A DNA stretch of 64,000 nt from Rhizobium sp. GN54 (GCF_021026345.1 NZ_JAJNCZ010000004.1:62001-126000); one strand, 5' to 3'; counted from the first letter of the stretch, positions 34,918-43,576 are shown. Numbers and translations: made by a program. Notes: generated by a model not told the origin, from the letters alone.

Positions 34918-35862
34918 ATGACCCAAGGAACGATGGCACTGTCAGACGAAGGTTCCCGCGGAGCCGCCGCCGATGCGACGGGATTGATCGATCGTCTCGG
35001 GTTTTCAAGTGGAAAGGTGACCATGTCGACGAATGTCAAGCTCGAGGCCGTTGAGCCTGCCGTGACGGGGGAGGGCGAAAAGCCGCTGATCGAACTGCGG
35101 AATGTCTCCAAGACGTTCGGCGCAGTCAAGGCGCTCAGCGATCTCGAGGTCTCCATCCGTCCGGGGGAACTGGTGACGGTGGTCGGGCCGTCCGGCTGTG
35201 GCAAGAGCACCCTCTTCAACATACTGGCCGGGCTGGAGGAGCCGGATCCCGGCAATGTCCTGCGGCTGAAGGGCGTGAGTTCGACCGCTTCCGATCTGCT
35301 CGGCAAGGTCTCGTTCATGCCCCAGCGCGACCTGCTGCTGCCGTGGCGCAACGTCATCGACAATGCCATCCTCGCGCTCGAAATCGAGGGCATGCCGCGC
35401 TCAGAGGCGCGCAGGCAGGCCATGGAAATGCTGCCCGAATTCGGCCTTGCCGGTTTCGAGGCACAGTATCCGAACCAGCTTTCCGGCGGCATGCGGCAGC
35501 GCGTGGCGCTGATGCGCACCTTCCTGTTCAAGCGGGACCTGATGCTGCTCGACGAGCCGTTCGGTGCGCTCGATGCGCTGACCCGCACGATGATGCAGCG
35601 CTGGCTGCTGGACGTCTGGCAGAAACACAAGCGCACGGTGCTCTTCATCACCCATGACGTCGACGAGGCGATCTTCCTTGGTGACCGGGTGCTGGTGATG
35701 ACGGCCCGACCCGGCCGCATAAAGCTCGAGCAGGTCGTCGACCTGCCGCGTCCGCGCAAGGCTGACATCGTGACCTCTCCGGAATTCATCGCGCTCAAGA
35801 AGACCCTGCTCGAGGCGATCGAGGAGGAAAGCATGAAATCCTTCCAGGTTTCCGGACACTGA
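34918..35862 (+). CDS. ABC importer ATPase (nitrate/taurine/pyrimidine-precursor type)
   Basis: A 314-residue ATPase of the NrtD/SsuB/ThiZ group: Walker A GPSGCGKST, Q-loop FMPQRDLLLPWRNV, signature LSGGMRQRVALMR, Walker B MLLDEPFGALD and switch His in LFITHDVDEAIFLGDRV. The ATG at 34918 has AGGAG 6-7 bp upstream. It gives about 50 extra N-terminal residues before the fold; the in-frame ATG at 35023 would begin at MSTNVKLEA and also has a GGAAAGG upstream, so the start is open. The gene opens the second rightward operon. The ATPase is separated from its binding protein and permeases by the aldolase-like gene. Confidence 0.92.
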   Translation: MTQGTMALSDEGSRGAAADATGLIDRLGFSSGKVTMSTNVKLEAVEPAVTGEGEKPLIELRNVSKTFGAVKALSDLEVSIRPGELVTVVGPSGCGKSTLFNILAGLEEPDPGNVLRLKGVSSTASDLLGKVSFMPQRDLLLPWRNVIDNAILALEIEGMPRSEARRQAMEMLPEFGLAGFEAQYPNQLSGGMRQRVALMRTFLFKRDLMLLDEPFGALDALTRTMMQRWLLDVWQKHKRTVLFITHDVDEAIFLGDRVLVMTARPGRIKLEQVVDLPRPRKADIVTSPEFIALKKTLLEAIEEESMKSFQVSGH

Positions 35863-35884
35863 CACGAACGACGAGGATCGAACG

Positions 35885-36664
35885 ATGAGCGACCATTATT
35901 CCGGCCGTCCCGACCATATTCCCGAAGCCGAGTGGAAGGCGCGTGTCGATCTCGCCGCCTGCTACCGGATGGTGGCCCGGCTCGGCATGGACGACCTGAT
36001 CTACAATCACATCTCGATGCGCGTGCCCGGGCATGAGGACCAGTTCCTGCTGAACCCCTACGGCTTCCTGTTCGAAGAGATCACCGCGTCCAGCCTCGTT
36101 CGGATCGACACGCAGGGCAACAAGCTCGACGACACGCCCTACACGGTGAACAAGGCCGCCTTCGTCATCCACGGCGCGATCCACAAGTCGAGCCACGACG
36201 CGGCATGCGTGCTGCATACCCATTCGGACGCCAGCGTGGCCGTGTCCTGCCAGGAACAGGGCCTGCTGCCGCTCAGCCAGTTCGCCATGCGCTTCTACCA
36301 GCGCCAGGCCTTCCACGGCTATGAGGGCGTCGCGATCGACCTCGACGAACAGGAGCGGCTGATCCGTCATCTCGGGGGCAACAAGGTGATGCTGATGCGC
36401 AATCACGGCATCCTGACGGTGGGCCGTACGCCGGGCGAAGCCTTCATGCTGCTCTACTATTTCGAACGCGCAGCCCGCATCCAGCTCGACCTGCAGGCAG
36501 CCGCGGCGTCCGGCGCGAAGCTGGTCGTGCCGCCGCACGAGGTTTGCGAGAAGGCGGCCCACCAGTTCTGGGAGAGCAAGGGCGACATTCTCATTGCCGG
36601 CGAACGGGAGTGGCCGGCCTTCCTGCGTCAGCTCGACAGGGAGGGATCCGACTACCGGCAATAA
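35885..36664 (+). CDS. Class II aldolase/adducin-family protein
   Basis: A 259-residue zinc enzyme of the fuculose-phosphate/ribulose-phosphate aldolase-epimerase fold. Zinc ligands are visible as HTHSDASVAV (two His near 114-116) and LMRNHGIL (His near 175). YNHISMRVPG near 39-48 and EEITASSLVRID are family features. Some members lack aldolase activity and act as decarboxylases or epimerases on non-phosphorylated substrates. Its position between the ATPase and binding-protein genes of an importer, beside a flavin monooxygenase pair, makes a role in processing the imported compound or its sugar part likely. The substrate is unknown. Confidence 0.88.
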   Translation: MSDHYSGRPDHIPEAEWKARVDLAACYRMVARLGMDDLIYNHISMRVPGHEDQFLLNPYGFLFEEITASSLVRIDTQGNKLDDTPYTVNKAAFVIHGAIHKSSHDAACVLHTHSDASVAVSCQEQGLLPLSQFAMRFYQRQAFHGYEGVAIDLDEQERLIRHLGGNKVMLMRNHGILTVGRTPGEAFMLLYYFERAARIQLDLQAAAASGAKLVVPPHEVCEKAAHQFWESKGDILIAGEREWPAFLRQLDREGSDYRQ

Positions 36665-36710
36665 GCTGGGTGGAGGTCAACGACAAACATAAAACCAACA
36701 GAGAGGTTCC

Positions 36711-37736
36711 ATGCTTAACAGACGTAACGTACTCGCCGCATTCGCGGCCGCCGCCATCGGTCTCCAGGGTATCGGCATGGGCGCCGCTCCCGCCGCGGCC
36801 CAGGACATGGTCGATGCCAGCCTGCGCCTCAAGTGGCTGACCCAGGCCCAGTTCGCCGGCTTCTACGTCGCCCTCGAAAAGGGCTACTACAAGGAAGAGG
36901 GCATCAACCTCACCATCAATCCAGGTGGACCGAACCTCCTGACGGAAAACCTCGTGGCGACCGGCGCCGATACCTTCGGTCTCTCGGGCGGCACCGACAG
37001 CGTGTTCGCAGCCCGCGACAAGGGCATGCCGATCGTCTGCATCGGCGTTTCGCATCAGGTCACGCCGTTCGTCTTCGTCTCCCACAAGGATGGCCCGGTC
37101 CAGACCGTCGCCGACTTCAAGGGCAAGAAGATCACCACCTGGTTCACCGGCGCCAACCATGTGCTGTCGGCCATGCTGTCCAAGGTCGGCGTCGATCCGA
37201 AGGAGGCCGATATCCAGCCGCAGCAGGTCTCCGTCACGCCCTTTGTCGACCGCCAGGTCGATGTCGTCACCGCCACCCGCTACAACGAGCTCTATGTGAT
37301 CAACCAGCGCGTCGGCAAGGACAAGCTGGATCTGTTCGTGCCGGAAGACAGCGGCGTCTCCTTCCCGCGCGACACGCTGATCGTCTCCGAGCAGACTGCG
37401 GCGGAGAAGCCGGAACTGATCGAGAAATTCCTGCGCGCCAGCGTCAAGGGCTGGAAGGATGCCTTCGCCAACGAGAAGGAAGCGATCGACATCATCATGA
37501 AGATCTCGCCGACGCTCGATCGCGCGCAGCAGGAGTTCATGCTGACCGAGGTCAAGACGCTGATGACCGCGGGCAAGGCTTCGACCGATGGCCTGTTCAC
37601 CATCGACAAGACCGCTGTCGGCTCCGCCAACGACCTGCTGGCCCAGTATGGAGTGATCTCCAAGCCGGTCGATCTCGATGCCGCGTTCAACGCCAGCTTC
37701 ATCGACACGATTCCGGCCGAGGAAAGGCGCCTGTGA
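36711..37736 (+). CDS. ABC importer binding protein, NMT1/THI5-like
   Basis: A 341-residue periplasmic binding protein. The signal has a twin-arginine-like start (MLNRRNVLAAF) and a likely cleavage after AAPAAAQ near 31. The mature N terminus LRLKWLTQAQFAGFYVALEKGYYKEEGI is the hallmark of the NMT1/THI5-like group, whose members bind pyrimidine precursors of thiamine (ThiY), riboflavin-like or other N-heterocycles, and sulfonates. The ligand here is unknown, but an aromatic N-heterocycle fits the enzymes around it. The stop overlaps the GTG start of the first permease gene. Confidence 0.9.
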   Translation: MLNRRNVLAAFAAAAIGLQGIGMGAAPAAAQDMVDASLRLKWLTQAQFAGFYVALEKGYYKEEGINLTINPGGPNLLTENLVATGADTFGLSGGTDSVFAARDKGMPIVCIGVSHQVTPFVFVSHKDGPVQTVADFKGKKITTWFTGANHVLSAMLSKVGVDPKEADIQPQQVSVTPFVDRQVDVVTATRYNELYVINQRVGKDKLDLFVPEDSGVSFPRDTLIVSEQTAAEKPELIEKFLRASVKGWKDAFANEKEAIDIIMKISPTLDRAQQEFMLTEVKTLMTAGKASTDGLFTIDKTAVGSANDLLAQYGVISKPVDLDAAFNASFIDTIPAEERRL

Positions 37737-38530
37737 CCGGCGTCAGCACATCCGCCGCAACCCTGCCCGTCGCATCGACGGGCAGGGTCCACGCGGCCGT
37801 GAAACCCGTCCTCTGGCTGGCGCTGGGCCTGCTGGCGATCGAGGTTCTCGTCATGGCCCTCGAGATCCGCCCCTACTACCTGCCGCGGCCGAGCGCGATT
37901 GCCGCCAACATCATGGCGACGCCCGGCGCCTATCTGGCCGGGCTTTGGCGCACCTTCCTGGAAACCGCGCTCGGCTTCGTCGCCGGCAGCCTGTTCGGCG
38001 TGCTGATGGCGGTGATCTTCCATCGCTGGGTGACGTTGAGGGAGCTGTTCTTTCCCCTCTTCGTGGTGTCGCAGACCATTCCGGTGATCGCCTTCGGCGC
38101 CGTCGTCGTCCTCTGGTTCGGCAACACGCTGTTCGCCAAGGCCGTCATCTCCTTCTACATCAGCTTCCTGCCGGTCACCGTGAACACGCTGCTCGGTTTC
38201 TCCTCGGTCGATCCACGTCAGGTACAGCTGATGCGCAGTTTCGGCGCGAACGACGTCCAGATTCTGCGCCGGCTCTACCTGCCGGCCGCGTTGCCGCAGC
38301 TTTTCGTGGCGCTGAAGCTCGCCTCCTCGCTGGCTCTCGTCGGCGCGATCGTCGGCGAATGGTTCGGCGATACCACGGGTCTCGGCGTGCTGCTCCTGCA
38401 GGCCATGTACAACGAGAATGTCGTCGGCATCTGGGCGACCATCGTCGTTTCCGCCTGTCTGGGCATGGGTCTTTATTCCCTCGTCTCCCTTGCCGAGCGG
38501 AAGATCGTATTCTGGGGAGGCGAGCAATGA
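37733..38530 (+). CDS. ABC importer permease (first of pair)
   Basis: A 265-residue SsuC/ThiX-like permease with about six hydrophobic helices and the EAA-like loop VDPRQVQLMRSFGANDVQILRRLYLPAALPQ at about 160-190. The frame is open far upstream. The GTG at 37733 overlaps the binding-protein stop (GTGA) and has GAGGAAAGG before it, so it is chosen. It overlaps the next permease by ATGA at 38527-38530. Confidence 0.9.
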   Translation: MTGVSTSAATLPVASTGRVHAAVKPVLWLALGLLAIEVLVMALEIRPYYLPRPSAIAANIMATPGAYLAGLWRTFLETALGFVAGSLFGVLMAVIFHRWVTLRELFFPLFVVSQTIPVIAFGAVVVLWFGNTLFAKAVISFYISFLPVTVNTLLGFSSVDPRQVQLMRSFGANDVQILRRLYLPAALPQLFVALKLASSLALVGAIVGEWFGDTTGLGVLLLQAMYNENVVGIWATIVVSACLGMGLYSLVSLAERKIVFWGGEQ

Positions 38531-39288
38531 GTGCCTACATGCAGTCAGACAGCGCGCGCCAGATCGGACGCGGTCTTGCCGGTGCTCTCCTGGTCGCCGC
38601 AATCTGGGAATTGTCCGCGCGCGGGCTGAACCTGCCGGCCTACGTGCTGCCTTCCGTCACCAGCATTCTGGGCGGTCTGGTGAACGATGCCGCAAGCCTG
38701 GCCAAGGCCGCCCGCTACACGGCGGCGGAATCCTTTGCCGGCTACGTCATCGGCTGCCTGGTCGGCATGGCCGCGGCCGTACTCGTCACCATGATCCCGG
38801 CTGCCCGCTCTGTGGTGCTGCCGCTGGCGACCGCGATCAATTCGGTGCCGGTCGTCGCCTATTCGCCGCTGGTGCTCCTGTGGTTCGGCATGGGCATGGC
38901 CTCGAAGATCGTGATGGTGGCGGTCGCCGTCAGCTTCACGATCTTTCTCAGCACGATCGCCGGGCTCGACCGCGTCGACCGCAAATCCGTCGACCTGATC
39001 CGCTCCTTCGGGGCCGGCCGGCTTGCGGTGCTCTGGCGCCTGCGCCTGCCGACCGCGCTGCCGCTGATCATTGCCGGCATGCGCGTTTCCACCGTTCGCA
39101 GCGTCATCGTCGCCATCGTAACCGAGATGCTGGGCGCCTATGACGGGCTCGGCTGGATCATCTACCAGGCCGTGCTGCAGATCGATTTCGTGAAGGTCTG
39201 GGCCGCGATCATCGTTGCATCGTCCATCAGCCTCACCTTCTTCGGCGCCATCAGCTTCATCGAGCGGCGCTACGTGTTCTGGAGATAG
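38527..39288 (+). CDS. ABC importer permease (second of pair)
   Basis: A 253-residue permease homologous to the preceding gene, with six helices and the loop VDRKSVDLIRSFGAGRLAVLWRLRLPTALP. Two different permease genes beside one binding protein indicate a heterodimeric pore, less common in the SsuC/ThiX group than a homodimer. The ATG overlaps the previous stop by 4 bp. The monooxygenase gene follows after 8 bp, so import and the first oxidation step are probably coexpressed. Confidence 0.9.
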   Translation: MSAYMQSDSARQIGRGLAGALLVAAIWELSARGLNLPAYVLPSVTSILGGLVNDAASLAKAARYTAAESFAGYVIGCLVGMAAAVLVTMIPAARSVVLPLATAINSVPVVAYSPLVLLWFGMGMASKIVMVAVAVSFTIFLSTIAGLDRVDRKSVDLIRSFGAGRLAVLWRLRLPTALPLIIAGMRVSTVRSVIVAIVTEMLGAYDGLGWIIYQAVLQIDFVKVWAAIIVASSISLTFFGAISFIERRYVFWR

Positions 39289-39296
39289 ACAAAAGC

Positions 39297-40592
39297 ATGA
39301 CACGCAAGATTCACCTCGGCCTCTTCCTGCTGGGCACTGGCAGCCACGTCGCAGGCTGGCGGGTGCCGGGTGCGATGGACAGCTTCCAGGACATCGGGAT
39401 GGTCAAGAAGATCGCGATCGAGGCCGAGCGGGGCCTGTTCGACCTGATCTTCATGGGCGACAATCTTCATGCCGATCCGGCCGCCCACCCGTCCTATACC
39501 GCGCGCCTCGAGCCGCTGACGCTGCTCTCGGCGGTGGCCGGCGCAACCACGCACATCGGCCTCGGCGCCACCGTTTCGACGACCTATAGCGATCCCTTCA
39601 CGGTCGCGCGCCTGTTCGCGTCGCTCGACCATCTGAGCGGCGGGCGCGCGGCGTGGAACGCGGTGACGACCGCCAATCCGACGGCCGCCGCCAACTTCGG
39701 CACCCTTCATCCCGACCACTCGAAGCGATACGAGATCGCCGAGGAATTCCTGACCGTCGTGCGCGGGCTGTGGGATTGCTGGGCGGACGATGCGATCGTC
39801 GCCGATCGCGAGACGGGCCTCTACATCGATCCGGCCAGGGTCCGCCCGCTCGATCACGAGGGGGCACACTTCAAGGTCAAGGGACCGCTGAACATCGGGC
39901 GTTCGCCGCAGGGGCAACCCGTCATCCTGCAGGCGGGCGGCTCCGGTCCCGGCCAGGAACTAGCCGCCAAGTCCGCCGACGTCGTCTTCTCGGTGACGCA
40001 GGATCTCGACGACGCGCGCGTCTTCTACCGCTCGGTCAAGGACCGGCTGGCGGGATACGGGCGATCAGAAGATTCGATGGTCATCCTGCCCGGCGTGATG
40101 CCGATCGTCGGCCGCACCGAGCGCGAGGCGCACGACAAGCTGGCCCGGTTGCAGGGCTTCGTCAGCGAGACCAATGCGCTGTCGTTGCTTTCCGACCGCT
40201 TTGGTATCGACATGAGCGTCCACGATCTCGACGGTCCCATTCCACCCGACCTCGTTCCCTCCGACAGCTACCACGCCTTTGCCCGAGTGATGCTGGAAAA
40301 GGCGAAGCGCGACAACATGCGCCTGCGCGACGTCTACAACCTGATGGCGGCCGCCCGCGGGCACTGGGTGCTGTGTGGCACGCCGGACTATGTCGCCGAC
40401 ACGCTGGAAACCTGGTTCACCACCGGGGCGGCCGACGGCTTCAACGTCATGCCTTCGCATTTCCCGGACGGGCTGACCGATTTTGTCGACATGGTCGTGC
40501 CGATCCTGCAGGAGCGCGGGCTCTACCGCACGGAGTACGAAGGAACGACGTTGCGCGACCGCATGGGCTTCGCACGGCCGGAACGCGGCTGA
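39297..40592 (+). CDS. Flavin-dependent monooxygenase (LLM class, NtaA/DszA/SnaA type)
   Basis: A 431-residue bacterial-luciferase-like monooxygenase with the NtaA-type features: LDHLSGGRAAWNAVTT (flavin/phosphate region near 100-125), a C-terminal CGTPDYVADTLETWFTTGAADGFNVMP and GLYRTEYEGTTLRDRMGF. Such enzymes use reduced FMN supplied by a separate reductase to hydroxylate or cleave C-N, C-S or ring C-C bonds (nitrilotriacetate, dibenzothiophene sulfone, uracil in RutA). The reductase gene follows directly. Together with the NMT1-type importer and ureido-type hydrolase genes, a ring-opening or N-dealkylating step on an N-heterocycle is the best guess. It is not recognisably RutA itself. Confidence 0.92.
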   Translation: MTRKIHLGLFLLGTGSHVAGWRVPGAMDSFQDIGMVKKIAIEAERGLFDLIFMGDNLHADPAAHPSYTARLEPLTLLSAVAGATTHIGLGATVSTTYSDPFTVARLFASLDHLSGGRAAWNAVTTANPTAAANFGTLHPDHSKRYEIAEEFLTVVRGLWDCWADDAIVADRETGLYIDPARVRPLDHEGAHFKVKGPLNIGRSPQGQPVILQAGGSGPGQELAAKSADVVFSVTQDLDDARVFYRSVKDRLAGYGRSEDSMVILPGVMPIVGRTEREAHDKLARLQGFVSETNALSLLSDRFGIDMSVHDLDGPIPPDLVPSDSYHAFARVMLEKAKRDNMRLRDVYNLMAAARGHWVLCGTPDYVADTLETWFTTGAADGFNVMPSHFPDGLTDFVDMVVPILQERGLYRTEYEGTTLRDRMGFARPERG

Positions 40593-40604
40593 GGGGGTGG
40601 AGAC

Positions 40605-41117
40605 GTGGGTATCATGAGCTACAGCTTCGACACGATCGAAACGGCGGATTTCCGCAACGGCATGTCGCGCCTCGGGGCGGCGGTCAACATCGTGACGACA
40701 CGATCGGCGGAAGGCCCGTTCGGGTTTACGGCCTCGGCCGTCTGCAGCGTCAGCGATACGCCGCCGACGCTGCTTGCCTGCATCAATCGGAAGAGTTCCT
40801 GTTTTCCCGCCTTCGAAGATGCGCGTTTCTTTTGCGTCAACACGCTGGCGCCGGGGCATGAGGCGCTCTCCAACCTGTTCGGCGGCAAGACCGCGATGGC
40901 GGAACGCTTCTCCGCCGGCCGCTGGATCGACGGCAGGACCGGCGCGCCGGTGCTGGCGGACGCTTTGGTAAGCTTCGAATGCGAACTGTCGCATGCCTTC
41001 GACGAGGGCACGCACCGCGTCCTGTTCGGCCGCGTCATCGATATCCGCGCCACCGATAGCGATGCCGCCCTCTTCTACTGCGCCCGCCGCTATGTGGCGA
41101 TCAACGGTGCGGGATAG
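40605..41117 (+). CDS. Flavin reductase (RutF/HpaC-like)
   Basis: A 170-residue flavin reductase domain protein that should supply reduced FMN to the monooxygenase. Family features: FRNGMSRLGAAVNIVTT, GPFGFTASAVCSVSDTPPTLLACINR (flavin loop) and a late HRVLFGRVIDI. Start: GTG at 40605 follows a G-rich ribosome site (GAGGGGG, about 7 bp); ATG at 40614 is an alternative. It ends the rightward operon and converges with the LacI gene, with a 32-bp gap that shows only a weak 5-bp stem. Confidence 0.92.
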   Translation: MGIMSYSFDTIETADFRNGMSRLGAAVNIVTTRSAEGPFGFTASAVCSVSDTPPTLLACINRKSSCFPAFEDARFFCVNTLAPGHEALSNLFGGKTAMAERFSAGRWIDGRTGAPVLADALVSFECELSHAFDEGTHRVLFGRVIDIRATDSDAALFYCARRYVAINGAG

Positions 41118-41149
41118 AGCCGCGGGCTGCGTCGGATCCGGCTCAAGGC

Positions 41150-42169
41150 TCAGCCGGTCTTCTCCACGATCGGCGGGATCTGGACGACTGTTGGCCCGGT
41201 TGCGCCGGATTCGATGATGGCGAAGACGGCCTCCAGCATCCTGGGTACGTCCTGGCGGACCATCTCGATATGGTCGCCGAGCATGGCGACGAAGGGGTCC
41301 CAGTCGAAGCATCCGAGCTGGGGCACGCGGTCGGCGTAGTGGCCGGAACGGCGGATCCAGCGCATCACGCCTTCCAGGGAAATCGTCGAGTTGACGAACA
41401 TGCCGCGCGGCAGATCGCCTGTGCGCTCCGCCAGTTGCCTCATGGCGCTTTCCGCCTTTTCGGGGGCGTAGCCGCAGGTGAGCACCAGCGTCTCGTCGAC
41501 GGTCACGCCGGCCTCGGCATGGGCGTCGCGAAACCCTCGCACGCGCTCCAGCGTGTTGTGGTCCGTGCCGCGGCCGCCGACGAAAAGCAGCGGGGTCTTC
41601 TCGCCGTATTCCTTCTCGCAATTGGCGAGAACGCGACGCGTCAGTTCCAGCGCGCCGCCATGGTTGTCGGAGATGACGGAGGGCGCCCGGGCGCCGGGCA
41701 GGTCGAGATTGACGGTCCTGACACCGGCGGCGGCGCACAGTTCCATGACGCGATCCGGATCGGTGGCCCCGGTCGCGATCAGGCAGTCGACCTGATAGGA
41801 GAGCATCGCGCGCGCGGCGTCCAGCTCCAGCGCCGGATCGCGCATCGTGCAGGTGATGATCGGAAACAGGCCGCGTTCGCGCGCCAGCGCCTCGAACTGT
41901 TCGACGATCGAGCCGAAATAGCGGTTGTCGTATTTCGGAACGATCATGCCGATGATCTTCGAGCGGTCCCGGCGCAGCACGCTCGCCTGCATGTTGAGCG
42001 CGTAGCCCTGTTCCTCGGCGAGCCTGGTGATCTTTTCGGCGAGCCTTGCGCTGATGCGGCGCTTCTTCCAGTTGCCGTTCAGGACAGCGCTGACGGCACT
42101 GGCAGACGTGCCTGCCAGCTCCGCCAGGTCGTAGATGGTCGTCCTTTTCGTCTGCGTCGTCCGGGTCAC
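41150..42169 (-). CDS. LacI-family transcriptional regulator
   Basis: A 339-residue LacI/GalR regulator. The N-terminal helix-turn-helix (TTIYDLAELAGTSASAVSAVLNG) is followed by an unusual basic hinge region WKKRRIS and a periplasmic-binding-like effector domain (SKIIGMIVPKYDNRYFGSI; PSVISDNHGGALELTRR; FVGGRGTDHNTLERVRGFRDA). It is clearly paralogous to the regulator at 61730-62794: ATIYDL, SAVLNG, KRRI and PSVISDN are shared. The gene is divergent from the pentitol importer, and the 281 bp between them holds two strong inverted repeats that are likely operators. Confidence 0.93.
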   Translation of the reverse strand: MTRTTQTKRTTIYDLAELAGTSASAVSAVLNGNWKKRRISARLAEKITRLAEEQGYALNMQASVLRRDRSKIIGMIVPKYDNRYFGSIVEQFEALARERGLFPIITCTMRDPALELDAARAMLSYQVDCLIATGATDPDRVMELCAAAGVRTVNLDLPGARAPSVISDNHGGALELTRRVLANCEKEYGEKTPLLFVGGRGTDHNTLERVRGFRDAHAEAGVTVDETLVLTCGYAPEKAESAMRQLAERTGDLPRGMFVNSTISLEGVMRWIRRSGHYADRVPQLGCFDWDPFVAMLGDHIEMVRQDVPRMLEAVFAIIESGATGPTVVQIPPIVEKTG

Positions 42170-42194
42170 ATTTCATCTCCGTTTCGACGCCACC

Positions 42195-42220
42195 TTGACA
42201 CCAATGTGGTTTGGTGACAA
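42195..42220. promoter_or_regulatory. Inverted repeat TTGACACCAA / TTGGTGACAA
   Basis: Arms at 42195-42204 and 42211-42220 match with one mismatch around 6 bp. The left arm contains TTGACA, a possible -35 element reading right. It lies next to the longer repeat at 42227, in the LacI/importer control region. Confidence 0.5.
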
Positions 42221-42226
42221 TTCTTG

Positions 42227-42262
42227 CTTCATCGATTGAGCACGCATGCTCAATCGATGAAG
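42227..42262. promoter_or_regulatory. Long perfect inverted repeat, probable LacI operator
   Basis: CTTCATCGATTGAGCA (42227-42242) and its exact reverse complement TGCTCAATCGATGAAG (42247-42262) flank a 4-bp CGCA centre. The 13-mer CATCGATTGAGCA within it recurs with one change at 62875-62887, before the paralogous LacI gene. Position between divergent regulator and importer favours an operator over a terminator. Confidence 0.7.
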
Positions 42263-42450
42263 TCGCTTGAACAGCAAGGCTGACCCAAGGGAGGAGTCAG
42301 ACAGGGCACCGATGAGCCGGACGTCGTGGCGCAAGCCGCGGCGAGGGGTTCCTGCGCGCCGATCGGGGCGCGGGAGACGTCGGGACTGTCTCTCTGGAGG
42401 CTTGAGGTCGCCAGCGAAGACGAGCGGAAAATCAACCGTGGAGGAACCCA

Positions 42451-43497
42451 ATGAAGACGCTTTCCCATCTGCTCGCATCGACCGGCATCGTCCTGTCGCT
42501 CGGCAGCGCCGCCTATGCCCAGGAAAACGCGACCGTCGCCTTCCTGATGCCCGACCAGGCCTCGACCCGTTACGAGCAGCACGACTATCCCGGCTTCAAG
42601 GCCGAGATGGAGAAGCTGTGCCCGAGCTGCACGGTGATCTACCAGAACGCCAATGCCGACGTGGTGCTGCAGCAGCAGCAGTTCAACTCAGTAATCGCGC
42701 AGGGCGCCAAGGTCGTCGTGCTCGACCCGGTCGATTCCGCGGCCGCTGCTGCCCTCGTCGAGATCGCCCAGTCGCAGGACGTCAAGGTCATCGCCTATGA
42801 CCGCCCGATCCCGGACAAGCCGGCCGACTATTACGTCTCCTTCGATAACCAGGGCATCGGCCAGGCCATCGCGCAATCACTGGTCGACCACCTGAAGGCC
42901 AAGGGCGTTCCCGACGGTGCCGGCGTTCTGCAGATCAACGGCTCGCCGACCGATGCGGCCGCCGGCCTCATCCGCGACGGTATCGATTCCGCGCTCGACG
43001 CTTCGCCCTACAAGACGCTCGCCGAATTCGACACGCCGGACTGGGCGCCGCCGAAGGCGCAGGAATGGGCCGCCGGCCAGATCACCCGCTTCGGCGACGA
43101 GATCAAGGGCATCGTGGCTGCCAACGACGGCACGGGCGGTGGCGCGATCGCAGCGCTGAAGGCTGCCGGCGTGAAGGAAATGCCGCCGGTCACCGGCAAC
43201 GACGCGACGATCGCGGCGCTGCAGCTCATCATCTCGGGCGACCAGTACAACACGATCTCGAAGCCCTCCGAAATCGTGGCCGCGGCAGCGGCGAACGTCG
43301 CCGTCAAGCTCCTGAAGGGCGAAACGCCGGAAGCGACCCACAAGCTCTACGAGACGCCCTCGCAGCTCTTCGTGCCGGCCGTGGTGACGGCGGAGAACAT
43401 CAAGGCGGAGATCTTCGACAAGGGCATCAACAAGCCGGAGGAGATCTGCACCGGCGAGTATGTCGAAGGTTGCCGCAAGCTCGGCATCATCCAGTAA
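42451..43497 (+). CDS. Sugar/polyol ABC importer, substrate-binding protein
   Basis: A 348-residue periplasmic binding protein of the XylF/RbsB type (CUT2). A signal peptide covers about residues 1-23 (cleavage after AYAQ). The mature part has VAFLMPDQASTRYEQHDYPGF, VVVLDPVDSAAAAALVEIA, the Arg/Asp ligand region VIAYDRPIPD and GIVAANDGTGGGAIAALKA. Strong GGAGG lies 7 bp before the ATG. XylF-like wording plus the downstream ribulokinase-like gene suggest a pentose or pentitol ligand. A hairpin separates it from the ATPase gene, as often seen where the binding protein is made in excess. Confidence 0.92.
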   Translation: MKTLSHLLASTGIVLSLGSAAYAQENATVAFLMPDQASTRYEQHDYPGFKAEMEKLCPSCTVIYQNANADVVLQQQQFNSVIAQGAKVVVLDPVDSAAAAALVEIAQSQDVKVIAYDRPIPDKPADYYVSFDNQGIGQAIAQSLVDHLKAKGVPDGAGVLQINGSPTDAAAGLIRDGIDSALDASPYKTLAEFDTPDWAPPKAQEWAAGQITRFGDEIKGIVAANDGTGGGAIAALKAAGVKEMPPVTGNDATIAALQLIISGDQYNTISKPSEIVAAAAANVAVKLLKGETPEATHKLYETPSQLFVPAVVTAENIKAEIFDKGINKPEEICTGEYVEGCRKLGIIQ

Positions 43498-43508
43498 CAT
43501 CGCCGTCG

Positions 43509-43535
43509 TGTCCGGCCGCCTCGCGCGGCCGGACA
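43509..43535 (+). terminator. Intra-operon hairpin after the binding-protein gene
   Basis: TGTCCGGCCGC (43509-43519) and GCGGCCGGACA (43525-43535) form a perfect 11-bp stem with a 5-nt loop and no T-run. It more likely protects the upstream mRNA or attenuates read-through than fully terminates. Confidence 0.6.
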
Positions 43536-43576
43536 TCCTTGTCGACCGAAAAGTCAGTCCAAAGGTTTCAGGGGCC

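Noticed and set aside
41118-41149. A terminator between the flavin reductase and LacI genes.
   Set aside because: Only a 5-bp GAGCC/GGCTC stem with a long loop is present, too weak to call.
42227-42262. The 16-bp inverted repeat as a transcription terminator.
   Set aside because: It lies between divergent genes and not after a stop codon, has no T-run, and shares its half-site with the control region of the paralogous LacI gene.
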